DNA from: Symbiodinium kawagutii | Taxonomy: Eukaryota > Sar > Dinophyceae > Suessiales > Symbiodiniaceae | NCBI GenBank assembly: GCA_009767595.1 | Contig: VSDK01015468.1 | Coordinates: 417,659-481,658, forward strand | Length of the DNA: 64,000 bases | Reading direction: 5' to 3' | Shown here: piece after piece, positions 29,723 to 42,233 of the stretch | Position numbering within the stretch: position 1 is the stretch's first letter | How the letters are laid out: the number at the start of each line of letters is the position of its first letter | The notes under the pieces: generated by a model | Seen by the model: only the letters and a program-made list of their open reading frames with translations | Databases searched by the model: none | What the model was told of the DNA's origin: nothing | Made by a program: the position numbers and the translations under genes

Positions 29723-30586
29723 CCAAGATGCTCCAAGCAAGTGAGTTGGAAAAGTAAATTGTATACGGTCACTCATCATGTGTGACCATTGATACGGGTT
29801 GCTGATGGCAGTTGACTTGACATAGTTTGACCACGCATTATGAATCAGATTGTGTAACATATGCCAATATGAACACCACATCACATCCACATCCTGCATC
29901 CCAAAAAAACGCGCGGCACCTCGCTGATCTGCCGCTGGTCCGTGCGCAAGCCTGGTCGCAGCGACGAGATGGGCATGTCGAAAAACCCATGCGACTGCCA
30001 GCGGGTTCACCAACGGCCAGGTCACCTTCACGTCGGGGTTTTCTGCGGTGACGGATACAAGTAGTAGTTCAATGTAACTCATTACTGGTCAACAGCAACA
30101 AGGCAGCCAAAACATGCCAACATGAAACTCTACCTGCACACGTGCTCATGAACGTTACCATGGCTACACCTTTTGACGCATGTGTGTGCGTGGAGGTTTG
30201 GCAACCATGCAGGTGCTACAGGAACGCTCTCATGTTTGAACGAAGAATTTGAATTGCGTCATTATTCAGGGGATGGTTGTTCTTGACTGTTTGATGATAC
30301 CGGCTTCTATCATCTGTGCAGTGAAATCCAGGTGGCTGCAAGTTTTGTCATGCCCACTTAGCATCAACTGGCGGCCCAGAAAATTTGCAAGATTTATTTC
30401 GTAAAATTCAGCTGAAAAATTGATGATTTGAGCACAGTCTGATACAATTTCCCTGCTTCACATGTCTGCAATGCGCGTTTCCTCTACAGCATTGGCTCCC
30501 TGTGAGATCAAGACACCTGGGGGAATATGACTCAACACCTGGGGGAACATGACTTGACTTTCTCTCTGCAACGGTGAGCTGCTCAC

Positions 30587-30654
30587 CTGCCAGAAGTCGT
30601 CTCAAAGACTCTTGCGCTTCACCGAACTTTTTTCGAGTGAATGCAGCTCGACAC
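30587..30654 (-). CDS. Exon with canonical splice sites, probably of the EF-hand gene
   Basis: GCGCAG|G opens and GGCAG|GTGAGC closes a 68-bp stretch that reads CRAAFTRKKFGEAQESLRRL, then LA. This is basic, helical and clearly protein-like. It lies between other exons of the EF-hand gene on the same strand, so membership is likely but not proven. Confidence 0.5.
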
Positions 30655-31228
30655 CTGCGCGACGTGCACACGGCACTTGTATCAAGGATATGGCATACCT
30701 TCAGAAACGGACGTGCCATGACGTGCACACTCAAGTAGGCCAGGGATGCACACATAGGTGTAAATGTATATAATATACATATGCAAATGTATCTGCGTGT
30801 GCATCTGTGGGTATTTACATACATAGACATAAATGAATAAGTAAAAAGATTTAAAAAAAAAGTAAATAAATCGGTATGTACATATATATATATATATTTA
30901 CATTTAAACACATGCATGGACGAGTAGGTTAAGTATGAATGAACATGATTGAATATGAATGAAGGTATGCATGTATGTCGCATACTGCATGTGTAAGGTT
31001 TGAATAGAAAGACTGGTTTCAAGTCCATCCATCATGTTGTGGGCACGCATCTCATTGTGCACGCATCTCATCATCCAGTTGGACAGCAGAGTGCCCTACG
31101 GGATTAGGATCAGCCTTCTGTAGCTGCCAATGGCACAAAAAGAATCGCCAAATAAACCGAAGACCCCACGTGATCCCTGAACGGAGCTTGAATGATGGGG
31201 AGGCGAAGAAATGCAGTGGCAAATGCTG

Positions 31229-31260
31229 ATGGTGATGGTGATGGTGATGGTGATGATGAG
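31229..31260. repeat. (GGTGAT)n microsatellite
   Basis: A hexanucleotide run inside a GC-richer patch that is open on both strands (31190-31430). That patch may contain an exon, but strand and frame could not be chosen. Confidence 0.85.
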
Positions 31261-32298
31261 GCGGGAACGGCAATGCTCAGCAGGGGAACCAGTGCGAACG
31301 AACCCAGGAAACGCAGCTCCAACTGCTCGCCTGGTGACCCAGTACTGCAAGGGATGGGCTGCAGACGTCGATCCGGGCTCCAAATATGGATGCACCTGAC
31401 GGCGTCAAACAAACCCCACTGCCTCAAAGCAAGGGATTCGGCAAAGGAATCAACAAATGCGTTCCAGAAAAAAACACCAAGAAGCGGTACATATACAATT
31501 TAGACATTAGTCTATCTGATTTAGATTTAACTAAGAGACTAATACAAATACATCATAAACATTTACAAATGGTAATCTTGGGTAAACTATGGTGAAGCAC
31601 TCTTAATCGCTACCTAGATCTACCCTTCTTCAAACTACCAATGTCAGCAGTAGTGCAAACCATACTGGATCATATTATTAGATATTGGCATAAAATGGCC
31701 ATGATTGATCCCCTGATCACTCGACCACCACTAAGATTGCAAAACTATGTCGGCCATGGATGGCCGTCGTTGAAGAACCCGTTGCGGATCCCAGGAATTG
31801 CGGTCCTCAAAGGTGGAATCACCTGGCCTTCAAGAGCTCATCCAATTGCATCATGAAGCTCGCTTGACACCAGGCATCCTGGAGCCGACTTGCCGGCTGC
31901 AATAGGGCACTCGCAATATATTCAAATTGATCCAGTGACAACTCGGCTCTCTGATATAGTGGTACCAATCTAGTTTGCTTCTCACACAGTAGAGCCGAGA
32001 CCTAGAATGCGTAGCCATTTCTATCCATGTCTCAGGAGGTCCACAACTCAGTTCACTACTTAGTTCACTACTTATGTAAATGTATGTATGTTTAAGGAAA
32101 ACATATATAATTATATATATTTACGGTGTTTATCTATCATCTTAAAACAACTTCTATCTACTTCTGCTACTTTCTCGGTGTGCCTTGTGTCAGCTTCGGT
32201 CCTCCAAGGAGAGCTGGCCGGCATAAAGGCCCTCCAGCAAAGGCCCAGTGCCATGCACCTGTCGCTGATGTGGTGCTTGGGGTACCTCGGTAGCACAG

Positions 32299-32345
32299 CC
32301 ATGTGCTGCTGCCATGTGCTGCTGCCATGTGCTGCTGCCATGTGA
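32299..32345. repeat. 15-bp tandem repeat, three copies
   Basis: CATGTGCTGCTGC-type units repeated three times next to the exon at 32.4 kb. Confidence 0.85.
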
Positions 32346-32377
32346 TGCCGCCATGTGCCCCCCACGTCCCAAGTGAC

Positions 32378-32431
32378 CTCTCCATCTGGGAAGAGCCAGG
32401 AGAGAAAGTCGTCGAAGTGAACATGGTCCGC
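32378..32431 (-). CDS. EF-hand-like exon with GT-AG boundaries
   Basis: GACCAG|GCG and GGAGAG|GTCACT bound an 18-codon phase-0 exon, ADHVHFDDFLSWLFPDGE. The pattern V-x-F-D-D-F-x-x-W-L resembles the end of an EF-hand and its following helix as found in many dinoflagellate calcium-sensor-like proteins (from memory). It lies upstream of the clear EF-hand exons on the same strand. Confidence 0.5.
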
Positions 32432-33189
32432 CTGGTCCTCAACACAAACCCGTGAGGTTTTACAGAGCATATGTCTACTTCTCAGCTGTGCACATCCAAC
32501 AAGGCATCTTAAAACATGTGTCCGAGCACATGGGTTTGCCAAACACATAGAGTGAGTCACACTACGAAGAGAAAAACACACAAAGCAGGAAAATAAATCC
32601 AAGCATCCTTGACCTCTGCACCAGATGCAGTCAGAAGAACATCAAAATGTTCCGCCTTGGGCTGTCATTTAACCTCCAAGGTTTGCTATCTCGCACATTG
32701 AAGTAAAGGGGTTTCCAAAGAACACTGTTTTAATCACTCTTTGACATGCAGGGTATTTTTTTTGTGGGGGGGGGGCCGGTTGCGACATGCCTTTCCCATT
32801 CCCATCCCTTTTACTGTATGCATTGGCTTTCCGAGTCGACTTGGTTGTTAGGCCCACTATATTCACCAGAGAGTATGACGACCGTAAATCTTGTGCACCT
32901 GGAGTTCCAGGGAGGTAGCTGATTGCCAGCCAAAAATTTCGGTGCATGGTCATCACAACAATTGAACAAGCAGATGCAAGGCAGGGTAGATGAAAGAGAA
33001 GGATTCCCTAGACTCCAATAGAAATGGACCAAAAATGGATCCAAAATGGATCAAACATGCTTGATCGTGGCTGTCTGCTTGTGTGTTTTACATCGTCCAG
33101 GCACCGGAATGTTCAAAGCTGTAAGCATCTCTCGGAGATGGTGGACCTTGGCAACGCCCTAATCTGGGGTCGCAACGTCCAAAAGCTAT

Positions 33190-33350
33190 GAGTCACTGGT
33201 GACTGATGACGGCTGATGGTGGATATATGCAGATTGGTAGTGGCTGAGAATGGTTGAAGTGGCTTGATGCTGGCTGATGGTGGGTGATGGTTGATGATGC
33301 CTGATACTGGTAGGTGATGCTTGATACTGGCTGATGATGGTTGATAGTGT
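33190..33350. repeat. Degenerate CTGATGATGGTTGAT repeat
   Basis: About ten variants of TGGCTGATGGT and TGATACTGGC in tandem. The sequence is low in complexity with no coding signal. Confidence 0.7.
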
Positions 33351-34038
33351 TGTGGCACTGTTTGGGAATAGGGAAGATAATGGACAATAACCAACCACCA
33401 AGTTCCACTGTTTGGCTCATGGTGTCAAAGCATTGCTGCAACCTGAGCACAAACAAACACCCGTGTGCCAACAGTCATCAACCACAGTTTTCGTCAATCA
33501 AATGTAGTCGTGAATTCATTCATTTATGACTAATTAATGTTAGATGATTTGGGGGGCACCTGAATTTTGAGAAACCACCATTTCGCTCTACGGAGTTGTC
33601 CAGAAATTGAACCCCCCTGCCATCAAACAAGACTCAGCAAAATGATAATTCTAAATCTAGCAATTTCGTGCTATACATCAATTTGGGTTGCAGATCCCTC
33701 TCATCTGCAACAAACACAGCTACGCGGATCCATAGAATGGGCGCTGTCATTTAAGCGTGCAGCCACAGATGTCTCCCACTAACAACACTAAACCTAGCAA
33801 CACGAACTCAAGAAACATGGCTTGTAGATGTTTAAAGTGGGACATGTAAAATAGACAACATTGACCAAGGCAATAACATTGCCCAAGAAACTCTCTTGGT
33901 GAATAGTTTGAGTCATTATGCCCGACAAATCCCAGTGCTGCATTAGTGCAATGCTTCCTCTCTTTACAGTGCTCCGACTGGGCAGCCCGGCTTTGATATG
34001 ACCATGCTCATTGACCATGCTTGCTGACTGCACCTCAC

Positions 34039-34085
34039 CTTCGGCTCGGACTGGTACCGCCGGCTGGTCGACAGCCAAGGTTGGC
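34039..34085 (-). CDS. Short exon-like block ending at a GT donor
   Basis: The minus-strand frame TLAVDQPAVPVRAE ends at GCCGAAG|GTGAGG, a very good donor. The acceptor is uncertain. The position between the Ala/Pro-rich block and the EF-hand exons suggests the same gene. Confidence 0.3.
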
Positions 34086-34694
34086 GAAACGTTGAACATT
34101 ATACAAAGAGAATAATGATCTGATTGATCTGATTCTTTAGGAGCGTGAGACGGTGTAAGCAATGCCGCAAATGCCGCAATTGCGGAGCTAGGTGATTGAT
34201 TCATTTGCAGAGCCCTGCTTACTCACAACAGAAATTTGGTCTCAAACATAAGGACATCTACCTGACTGAATGTCCAGTGTTCGATTTTTCCAAGATTTAG
34301 ACATGCAGGCAAGGGCTACGACACGCCTACCAACCTACCATCAGAGGAATGGTGCCTTTTCCATCCTTTTCCCAAGTATCTTCCCACAACACCCTTCCGA
34401 ATCTTCTCAAGCTGAAGCAGCCGAGCGAAGTCAAAAGCCAAGTTGTGCAGGAACCTAGAGTTCCTTCACATCCCTTCACCCTTATCTTAAGACCCCTCAT
34501 TGCCCTTCAAAAATCATTCGTACAGCATCCTTGCAACGGATCGGCCAAAGGAACAATTCACCATTCTCATCAATGATTCTTGACCTATAACATGCTATAG
34601 GTGAGCTAGGTTCCCTTTGGGTCACCATACTATATCACTACCCATATCCCAAGCACATCCCACATCTCACCACCAAGTCATCACCAAGTCACGC

Positions 34695-34815
34695 TGAATG
34701 TTCTCCTTGGCCTTCGCCCGCGGAGGCGGAGCTGGTGGAGCCGGCGGAGCTGGCGGTGCAGGAGCTGCAGGAGCCTGCGCGGCACCAGAGGTGATCGTTG
34801 GACTGGCAACTCGCC
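34695..34815 (-). CDS. Ala/Pro-rich exon-like block
   Basis: After a possible acceptor (GTTGCCAG) the minus-strand frame reads TITSGAAQAPAAPAPP, repeats APPAPP, then PPRAKAKENIQ. Such a GC-rich low-complexity linker is common in dinoflagellate proteins. It could be the N-terminal part of the EF-hand gene, but family identity cannot be given. Confidence 0.35.
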
Positions 34816-35579
34816 GTGAGCAGCCATTGGCTTGGCCAAGATCAGTCAATCAACTTGCTTCAAGTCGGATCAAGCATTTCAGTTGGGTGATGCAAAAACC
34901 ATGCATCTTAGATGGGTCAGCTGACACACGAACCATCGCTACCGGCACAAGTTTGGTTCAGAAGTGAGCTTAGCAACATGAATGGCAACATCAATGGCCA
35001 ACCCATAGCAATCAACCACGGCATGTTGGGGTCGGCCATCCTGGAGGCGCGGATCATCATTGATCCATCAACTCATGCGGTGTGAAGCATTGATGGTTAG
35101 CCTGGGACAAAGGTGAGCCTTGGTCCAACATCGTTGATGGTGATCCACTGTTTAAGCTTACTAACATACCAATTGTGGATAACAAACATATACATGAATG
35201 AATTTAGATTTTATGTTTGTTTGCAATTGGTAATTGGATACATCGAAAATAAAGATTGGTTGACCATCGACCTTTAATTAAAAAATCTATTGACCCGCAA
35301 CCATTAACAGTAAGGATCTATTAGCCATCGACCATTTCGAAAATGCTCAGCAAGGAGAATTAAGATCTGCTGAAGACCCTCTGTGATGGGAAACGACGGA
35401 CTAGTTACAAGTAGTGCAAGTCCTTGAACCGCCACATGCCGCCACAGCCGAAAGGATTAGCTTCAAACATCTGTAGCTGGTACACCCATCAATTGTTACC
35501 AACTGGCATGAAATATGGATGAACCTGTACGTGTAGCAATCAATTGGTTCAATATAAATATATATATATATATCCATTG

Positions 35580-35740
35580 AATGATTGGGAAGCCGACAAA
35601 AGCCGACAGTGAAGGACAGTTGCCCACAAGCCCATCACCAAATTCCCCGCGAGGCACTGGCGCTGCCGGAGTGTCCGTTACCTTTGAGCTCCTCGGACGA
35701 AATTTGACGTGGCAGTGCACTATGCCACTAGCACGCCCAT
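35580..35740. other. Coding-like island, strand unsettled
   Basis: Open on both strands with Pro/Ser/Thr-rich translations. It may hold an exon. The rest of 34820-37540 shows AT-rich DNA, (TA)n runs near 35560 and 36720, and nothing I can support. Confidence 0.15.
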
Positions 35741-37550
35741 CGACAAGTGATGACACGGAGGATACCAGATGTGCCCACACAGCAATGGAAATCTGTAGTC
35801 TACATGTATCATTGGATCATGCCTCAACATTTCAGTGCAGATCTCAGTGCAATCAATCAGATCCATAAGATCCGCACCCCCAGCAGTTGATGGGATTCAT
35901 CACCAGCTATTGAGCTGGTTGGGGTGGTGCAACTGAACAAATGGATCTAACAGCATTGTGGTTCCATATCTGCCAAGGCACCATCTTGCCAGTCCAGGAA
36001 CTTCAGACCAGTTTTGGTACTGATTTGCCATTGCGCCCGGCAGCCCGGAAACGTGCAACTATTGCTTGATCATTGATTGTTTAATCAACATGTTGGTGAC
36101 CAGTCTGAGAAAAAATCAAGAGGATGCCTTTCATCTCCTGCATGCCAACCATGCCTATCGTATCCTGTCATCCTGTTCTTGTGTGGCCGCACTTGTTCTT
36201 TGAACAAGGTCAGTGTCAGTTCATCGACTCAATAGTGCTGAGACATCTGCCAACGGCAAAATGCCCGTGGGAGCCCTGCGTCAGGGCTTAGGAAGGATAT
36301 TTGAGGCCGCGACCTGCGGGAAACTACACAGTCAGACCGCTCAAGAACTGAAGCCACTGGTGTTCCTCCAGCTTCATCAGCTCATGATGCAATTTCGGTT
36401 CTGTATAACTTATGTTGTGTCTGATGATGTCTAATGTGCTTACATTCTTTATATGCATGTTGTTAAAAGCATATGATTTTTAGTAAACATTCTTTCATTC
36501 CATTCTATAGGGTTTCTAACTTATGTTGTTTCTAACTTACATTGTTTCCAATTTGTACTTTTTCTACGGTAATTAATTGGGAAGCATGCGAAGCAGTCCA
36601 TGACAGCAAGTGTGTAATACAAAATGGATGCCATTGACCTATGTTCACAAATGGAAGCACCTGGATGATACTGGATCTCTAAGCTAAGGATCCCACAAGC
36701 CACCCATAAAAAACACATAATATATATATATATATGACAAAGTGTTGAATGTGCACCCACTGGGCAAACAACTGCCCGAATACGACTACATAATTGGAAA
36801 ATCGGTGGGAATTTCCAAGAATTATCGCCTAAGCAGGCAAGTGGATATCCGAACCTACAAGAAAATCTTGAACATGTAGAAAGCGTAATGAGCAGCATCC
36901 ACTTAGAATCAAAACGACTGACTGCTCTGCAAAATCAGCATCCCTGATCCTAGCTAGAGCATACCATGCCGAATACAATGAAGCAACCTCAAGATTCATA
37001 AAAATCGATAAAACATCATAAAATATAAAATCTATATTTGTAAGGATATGAAATGCTCCAATTTCCTAGAGCTAATTCCCACGAGCTCAAGACGATGCTA
37101 CAGTTGATGTTCTCATTGAAGCTCCAGGACCCGTCCCGGGGCTCAGTGTTTCGCCAGGGCTGCCCGACCAGCTGCTTTTGTCGGACGTCCTATGGAGATG
37201 GGATGAGACGGTGGGAAATAACGTGGACGAACATCGATGTCCTACGTGTGTGTGAAACAAATGGCCCGTGATGTCTGGCCTTAGGAGATCTTATGCAACT
37301 TGTTACGTGCTTTATGCTGCTTGTCATCAGCTGACCCACCTTGAACTTGTGGATCAAATGGGATGGATGTAAGGAGAAGCAGTGGCTGGTTCCAGTCAGA
37401 CAAAAATAGAAGCGGAGTGCTTCTAAGCACATGCCCTCGCCCCCCAAAGGCCCCTTTGCAAAGACTAAAGAACTGAACTACATAACCTGATGATCTCGAC
37501 ACGTTGATCTCTACATAGCCTTTCCAAATGCAGCAGTACATGATCTCTAC

Positions 37551-37628
37551 ATGTCTCTGCTGCAGCACCTTCTCCTTGAGGATCTCTGACACCTTAAGTT
37601 TCCTGCGTTGCAAGGCAGAACGATAAGC
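37551..37628 (-). CDS. Coiled-coil gene candidate, charged helical exon
   Basis: The minus-strand frame AYRSALQRRKLKVSEILKEK then VLQQRH ends at a GT donor (ACAT|GTAGAG). The peptide is basic and helical with leucine/isoleucine spacing typical of coiled coils. It is the most 3' of a series of such exons on this strand between 44.6 and 37.5 kb. Confidence 0.4.
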
Positions 37629-37855
37629 TCCACAAGTTCAGGCTGGGCATTTGCGGGCAAAGTGGACCATAGCAAAGTTGAATTCATCGGCTGATGTGGT
37701 TCTTGACTGGTACAATCGCCCCAGGGCACATGCGCTGCATCATGAAAGGATCCATTGGAATGCCATCCCTCGGAGTTGATATGGCAGACCTGAAATCGCC
37801 ACAATGTTGATTCAAAACTATCCGCCAGCCATCACAAGCCATCATAAAACCACAC

Positions 37856-37924
37856 CTTTCATCCAAGTCTTTCTGGAGCTGCTCTTTCTTTTCGGCCTTG
37901 GCGTCCCAAGAGATGGTAGTAGCA
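37856..37924 (-). CDS. Coiled-coil gene candidate, exon with GT donor
   Basis: The minus-strand frame TISWDAKAEKKEQLQKDLDE ends at GATGAAAG|GTGTGG. KKEQLQKDLDE is strongly helical and charged. The 5' boundary is uncertain. Between this exon and 37551 an alternative exon reading (around 37690-37800) is open but unassigned. Confidence 0.4.
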
Positions 37925-38066
37925 CTTGGCCTCCGTTTTCACAAACCAAGATGTTTGGCCTTTAGCCAATGGGTACTCATAACATCTCAGAACTGACTCA
38001 TAACCATTATAAACATCATTAATCCTGCATACTAAATGTTACTAACCACCTTGTAGCCATGCTCAC

Positions 38067-38178
38067 CCTGTGCAACCAGCTGGTCTAGCCACTTCAAGGG
38101 CAGCTAAGGCTGCTGCCAGGCACTTGTTCTTGATCTCAACTTCCGTCGCTTCAGCATGAGCTTCCGCCATCCTAGTCC
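38067..38178 (-). CDS. Coiled-coil gene candidate, exon cut by an assembly gap
   Basis: The minus-strand frame MAEAHAEATEVEIKNKCLAA then ALAALEVARPAG ends at CACAGG|GTGAGC. Alternating Glu/Ala and hydrophobic residues suggest a long helix. The 5' side runs into the gap at 38179-38188, so the acceptor cannot be seen. The Met shown is internal unless the gene starts here. Confidence 0.4.
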
Positions 38179-38188
38179 NNNNNNNNNN
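38179..38188. other. Assembly gap (10 N)
   Basis: Ten undetermined bases directly beside a probable exon. Confidence 1.
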
Positions 38189-40140
38189 TGTAGGGAATCA
38201 TCCCCGGGGGGACTGCCATTGCGGTTGGGGGTTCGTTCGGTTGACCCATGTTGACCCTATTGATCAACCATCTCAACTACTAAATTGAGTTGAGTTGAGT
38301 TGACCCTATTGATCGACCGTCAAGTTGCCCATCCTGGCGAGGGTGGATTCTTTGAGGGCTGAATGGCAAGATGCTAGCAGCGAAAGCAAAAAGAAGCCCA
38401 AAACTATGACCCCGGTATACCCATGCACATGGACTGGTTTGTGAGTCTGACCATGTGCCATAGGATACCATAGGCTGAAGCACGCGCATATATCATATAT
38501 GTATATATAGAGAAAGAGATAGCCATACATACAAACCCTGTTACACAAACAAATCCACTATTTTAGAAAACATAGAAGCAAATTCATACACACGTAATAT
38601 GATTACATGCATCTTTCAACCTCTGTCCGGACGCAATTAAATATCACACACACGCAAACGCACATGTACTGGTCCCCCCGTCAGCCCCTTCCTGTGTACA
38701 TATGAAACTCTCCGGTGGGTGAGGTTTGGGGGGTGGGAACACGTAATTGGGACGATGCTGAAGTAGAATGCGGGCGTGATATAGGCAGCATGAAGGAACA
38801 AGATAGGGAAAACATAGCAGGAAGCAGTATGTAGCAGTCAACATTTGTGGTGCAGGTAAGATACACAATGCAAAGGATACGGATATTTTTTCTTTACTTT
38901 ATTCAAGCCTTGTTTACCTATTTGATTTTATTTGTTGGTAGCATATAGGGTATGATGGACAAAGCCAGGGTGGAGCTGTGATGTGCTGACTCGCACATCA
39001 CTCATAATAGGCGGAACAAACCCCACATGTTGCGGGCTCATACGAGTACCATTCACCTGAACGCCGAAAGTTCATGCTGATTTCAATGTGCATTCCACTG
39101 TCGCGCCCCTCCTGTGACCATGCTTCTCCAGCAACTCCCGGCTTTCTTTCAAATCCTGGGGCTGCTGCTGGGTGGCAAACGTCACGCCACATGGAGGAAC
39201 ATTAGGAGTTTCAATGTGGATTGGCTGCATGGTTCTTTCAAGTGTAATCATAGATGCCGCTCTTAATGGCCCCCCTGCATGTGATGGTGAATCACCAGCT
39301 ATTCACGATTATAGAAACTCTCGTTCGATGAGCAGCTGGACCCATCCTTAATTCCAAACATGAAACTCTATTAGCATCATGGGGTTGTAATTCCCAGTTG
39401 AATCCCATTAGTTGTAATCATATCATCGGTAATTATCCACCATACTTGATAAGAACTATAGTTATAACTTAATCATCCCGTTAATATTATCAATTATGCT
39501 TGATTCATTATTCCAGAAGAATAAATGACTATAATACATATTTCTATATTTATTTATATTCCATACTCATTTACTAACCATTCTTTCACCACTAATGAGT
39601 TGATGGGAACCTATCATTGAGTTGCCACCTGGCACCGGACAACTGGAAATCCCTCCACCAACGCAGTGCCCGGCGCCCCGGCCGTTTCAAGACGTTGAAC
39701 CTAGCAGCGCCGTTTCGCGATGGTTCGGGTCACTACGGGCCACTGTTATGTTTCATCATGCCATGAACAGCTTTAGGATTGTTAAATATTTCTTCCTTGT
39801 GATAGATGTTTTGTTGTTTGTGGTGACTATGTTTGGAGTTGCCACATTGGCAAACCAAACGGGTGACCTTTCGCGGTGTTTGTGATGTTTTAGAGCCATC
39901 GTCTCCTGTTTCCACTGCGCTTGCAATGCTCTGGAGCAGTCACATATATTACCTTATTGTGTGCAGCATTTAGAGAAGAATCTTTGGAGAGTGTTGGAGA
40001 GTGATTGCATGTTGTTGGGGTGAATACCTGGCGTGTTTGTAGCCTTGAGTCATCTTGAGTCACGATCTCTCGCTTGGTAGTTGCTGCAAGGTCGCTGATT
40101 CCAACACCGTCTTACTGAATGCTTTCAGAATGCTAGAAGC

Positions 40141-40867
40141 ATAGGGGTTGAAATTCGGGGGGGGACGTTGGGGCCTACCATTCCTTGGTTGACCCATCCG
40201 TGGAGGTCTGCAAAATGGCAAAGTCCATGAATAGGCAGCAAATTGGTGGGGCCCATGCAAAACAGGATAGAAAAAACAAAGGACAAAAAAACAGAACATT
40301 CTCATGATCCATTTTGGCGGGCCCCAGCCGTAACGGTCTTTAGATGTCTTTAGATACCTCAAAGTCCAAGCCCTAGCAGAATGGCGGATCCCAGCAAAAT
40401 GGCAGATCCCTTTCAAATGATTGCCGTCAAATCCGAAGACCTACCAAAATGCATCAAAATGCAAATTGGCAGATCCCACTCAACATGCCAGCTGAAAGAC
40501 ATGTAAAATCCACAAAATCTAAGGGCAAGCCCTCAAATATACAGGTCAACACAATCTTTACAATGGATCTATGTATTCCAAACCATCAACATCGAGAGGT
40601 TCCGAGAGGGTTTGCAAAATGGTGGGGTTTCTGGCATCGGAAATCAGGACACGATTGGTTCATCGACTCGTTCTGCAAAAGGGAGGGGCCTATCCGTACC
40701 GACTTCCCCACGAGATGAGTCTAAGGCATGAATTGCATCGAGTAGGATGTCTGCAAAATGGTAGTTGCCAACGTCTGACTGTTGGAAAAATTAAGATCAG
40801 ATGGCCATAACCATTCTGTGGTGGGCCTCAAGGCCTACCATTCTGCGTGGGAAATTTCAACCCCTAT
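40141..40867. mobile_element. Candidate non-autonomous DNA element with terminal inverted repeats
   Basis: ATAGGGGTTGAAATT at 40141-40155 is matched by its reverse complement near 40853-40867. Just inside both ends lies GGCCTACCATTC-type sequence. The interior repeats the motif TCTGCAAAATGG and close variants at about 40208, 40613, 40674 and 40751, often about 15 bases after CATC(C/G). No transposase frame is present and no clear target duplication was found. It lies between coding blocks of the minus-strand gene and so is probably intronic. Chance pairing of a short inverted repeat remains possible. Confidence 0.35.
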
Positions 40868-41440
40868 CTAAAAGCCCAAATGAATGCAACCGATTTCCAC
40901 CATTGTCTCTCGTTTGTAAAAGGGTTTCCGACCATTTCAGCCCCCTGCTCTCATTTGTACGGCCATTTGCCGATGGAATTGCAGCATGTGCCAGTCTGGA
41001 ATCTTTTGGAGCCGTCTCTTGCACGAGGGGTTGTCACTGTTGTTGCAATTGTTGGCGACTGTGGTAGGGAGCTGTGAATTTCCAGTGCGAAATGGCTCGA
41101 GATGGCGCGGTGGTTGCGCAAACCCGGATCCCTCTCGCAATTTGAATTTCCATGAGCATTTCACGCCAGGCCAGGACCTGGAGACGTGATGGCAATCCAG
41201 CCTTTGTTCCTGCAGAATCCTGCAAGATTAAAGGGTTTCAAAAGATTAGGCCATGCAAAAGATACCAAGCCGGGACCAGCATAAAAGGAAAAAAGAAAAG
41301 CAAAGTAGGAAGTGAAGGAGCAAAACAAACAAGAAAGAACTCCGGAAAGTTCTGAAAAAAAGATCAATAAAACGCATCCTTTCAGGCTTTCAAAAGCCCA
41401 GCGCAGCATCTTGAAAAAGCGATAGCCATCAGCATCCCGC

Positions 41441-41674
41441 CTGCAGCTCCTGTTCAGTCAATTTGCTTTGCTTTTGCTGCAAAAGAGCTTTGGCCTCAGA
41501 ATCTTTGAGGGCACCGAAGTTGGGCGAAGGATGGAGAAGGATCGGGGGCAACCGCTGTATCGTGGAGGTTCTTTCGGATCTATTTGGATCTTCTGTATCA
41601 ACCGGGTGTACAGCATGTCTTTTGAAAAAGGCCCTGACATCAGCTGCAGAAGCTCGCACTGGCGAGTCACTTTC
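41441..41674 (-). CDS. Coiled-coil gene candidate, 78-codon exon
   Basis: Bounded by GCGCCAG|GAAAGT and CTGCAG|GCGGGA (apparent GC donor), phase 0 at both ends. It reads ESDSPVRASAADVRAFFKRH, later TIQRLPPILLHPSPNFGALK, and ends DSEAKALLQQKQSKLTEQEL with a final Q. The C-terminal third is coiled-coil-like. The exon at 41829-41899 upstream ends in phase 0, which fits direct splicing to this one. The family is not recognised. Confidence 0.5.
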
Positions 41675-41828
41675 CTGGCGCAATGTGCCGGTGAAGCCAA
41701 ACAGCAGGTCACTGGTCACAACGGGACGCAAGGGAGCAACCACTGCAACCAATTGAAACATGACCGCGCCATGCCCCATGTGCCGCTTACGTGGGAAACA
41801 TGTGCCAGCTGCATCCAGCTGCCCTCAC

Positions 41829-41899
41829 CTCCGATTTCAAGCTCTCCAACTCCTGCTGGACCTGAGCAACGAAGCTTCCCCTGGAGACGTCTGGATCCC
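41829..41899 (-). CDS. Coiled-coil gene candidate, exon with GT-AG boundaries
   Basis: CACCAG|GGGATC and TCGGAG|GTGAGG bound a 71-bp exon reading DPDVSRGSFVAQVQQELESL then KSE. The heptad-like spacing in VAQVQQELESLKSE suggests a coiled coil. It ends in phase 0, compatible with the next exon at 41441-41674. Confidence 0.5.
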
Positions 41900-42167
41900 C
41901 TGGTGGGTTCCTACAGCAAGCCTTGGATCTCTATATGAATCGTTTACCTTCCAAAATCGCACCCCTCAGACACCAAACCGCCGCTTCGCGACGCACAATG
42001 ACGCACAATTGCCAGCCATCACCAAACATGTGCAACATTGCACTTGTCACTCTTTTTTTTGGTAAACCTTTCATGAGCATGCTGAGCATGCCCAAACAAG
42101 CCAAAACTTTGCATAACTTAACCGGCCATGAAACATGATAAAACGACGGCTGGTGCAACCATGGCAC

Positions 42168-42233
42168 GATTTCCAAACGTTTCGTTGTGTCTTGCCTTCG
42201 CAGTTCAGTCTCTTGTCGTTGAAGCCTCGAAAC
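42168..42233 (-). CDS. Coiled-coil gene candidate, exon after AG|G
   Basis: After CTCAAAAG|G the minus-strand frame reads VSRLQRQETELRRQDTTKRL, then EIV. It is charged, with regularly spaced Leu. The 3' boundary is not certain. It is on the same strand as, and upstream of, the exons at 41.9 and 41.5 kb. Confidence 0.45.
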
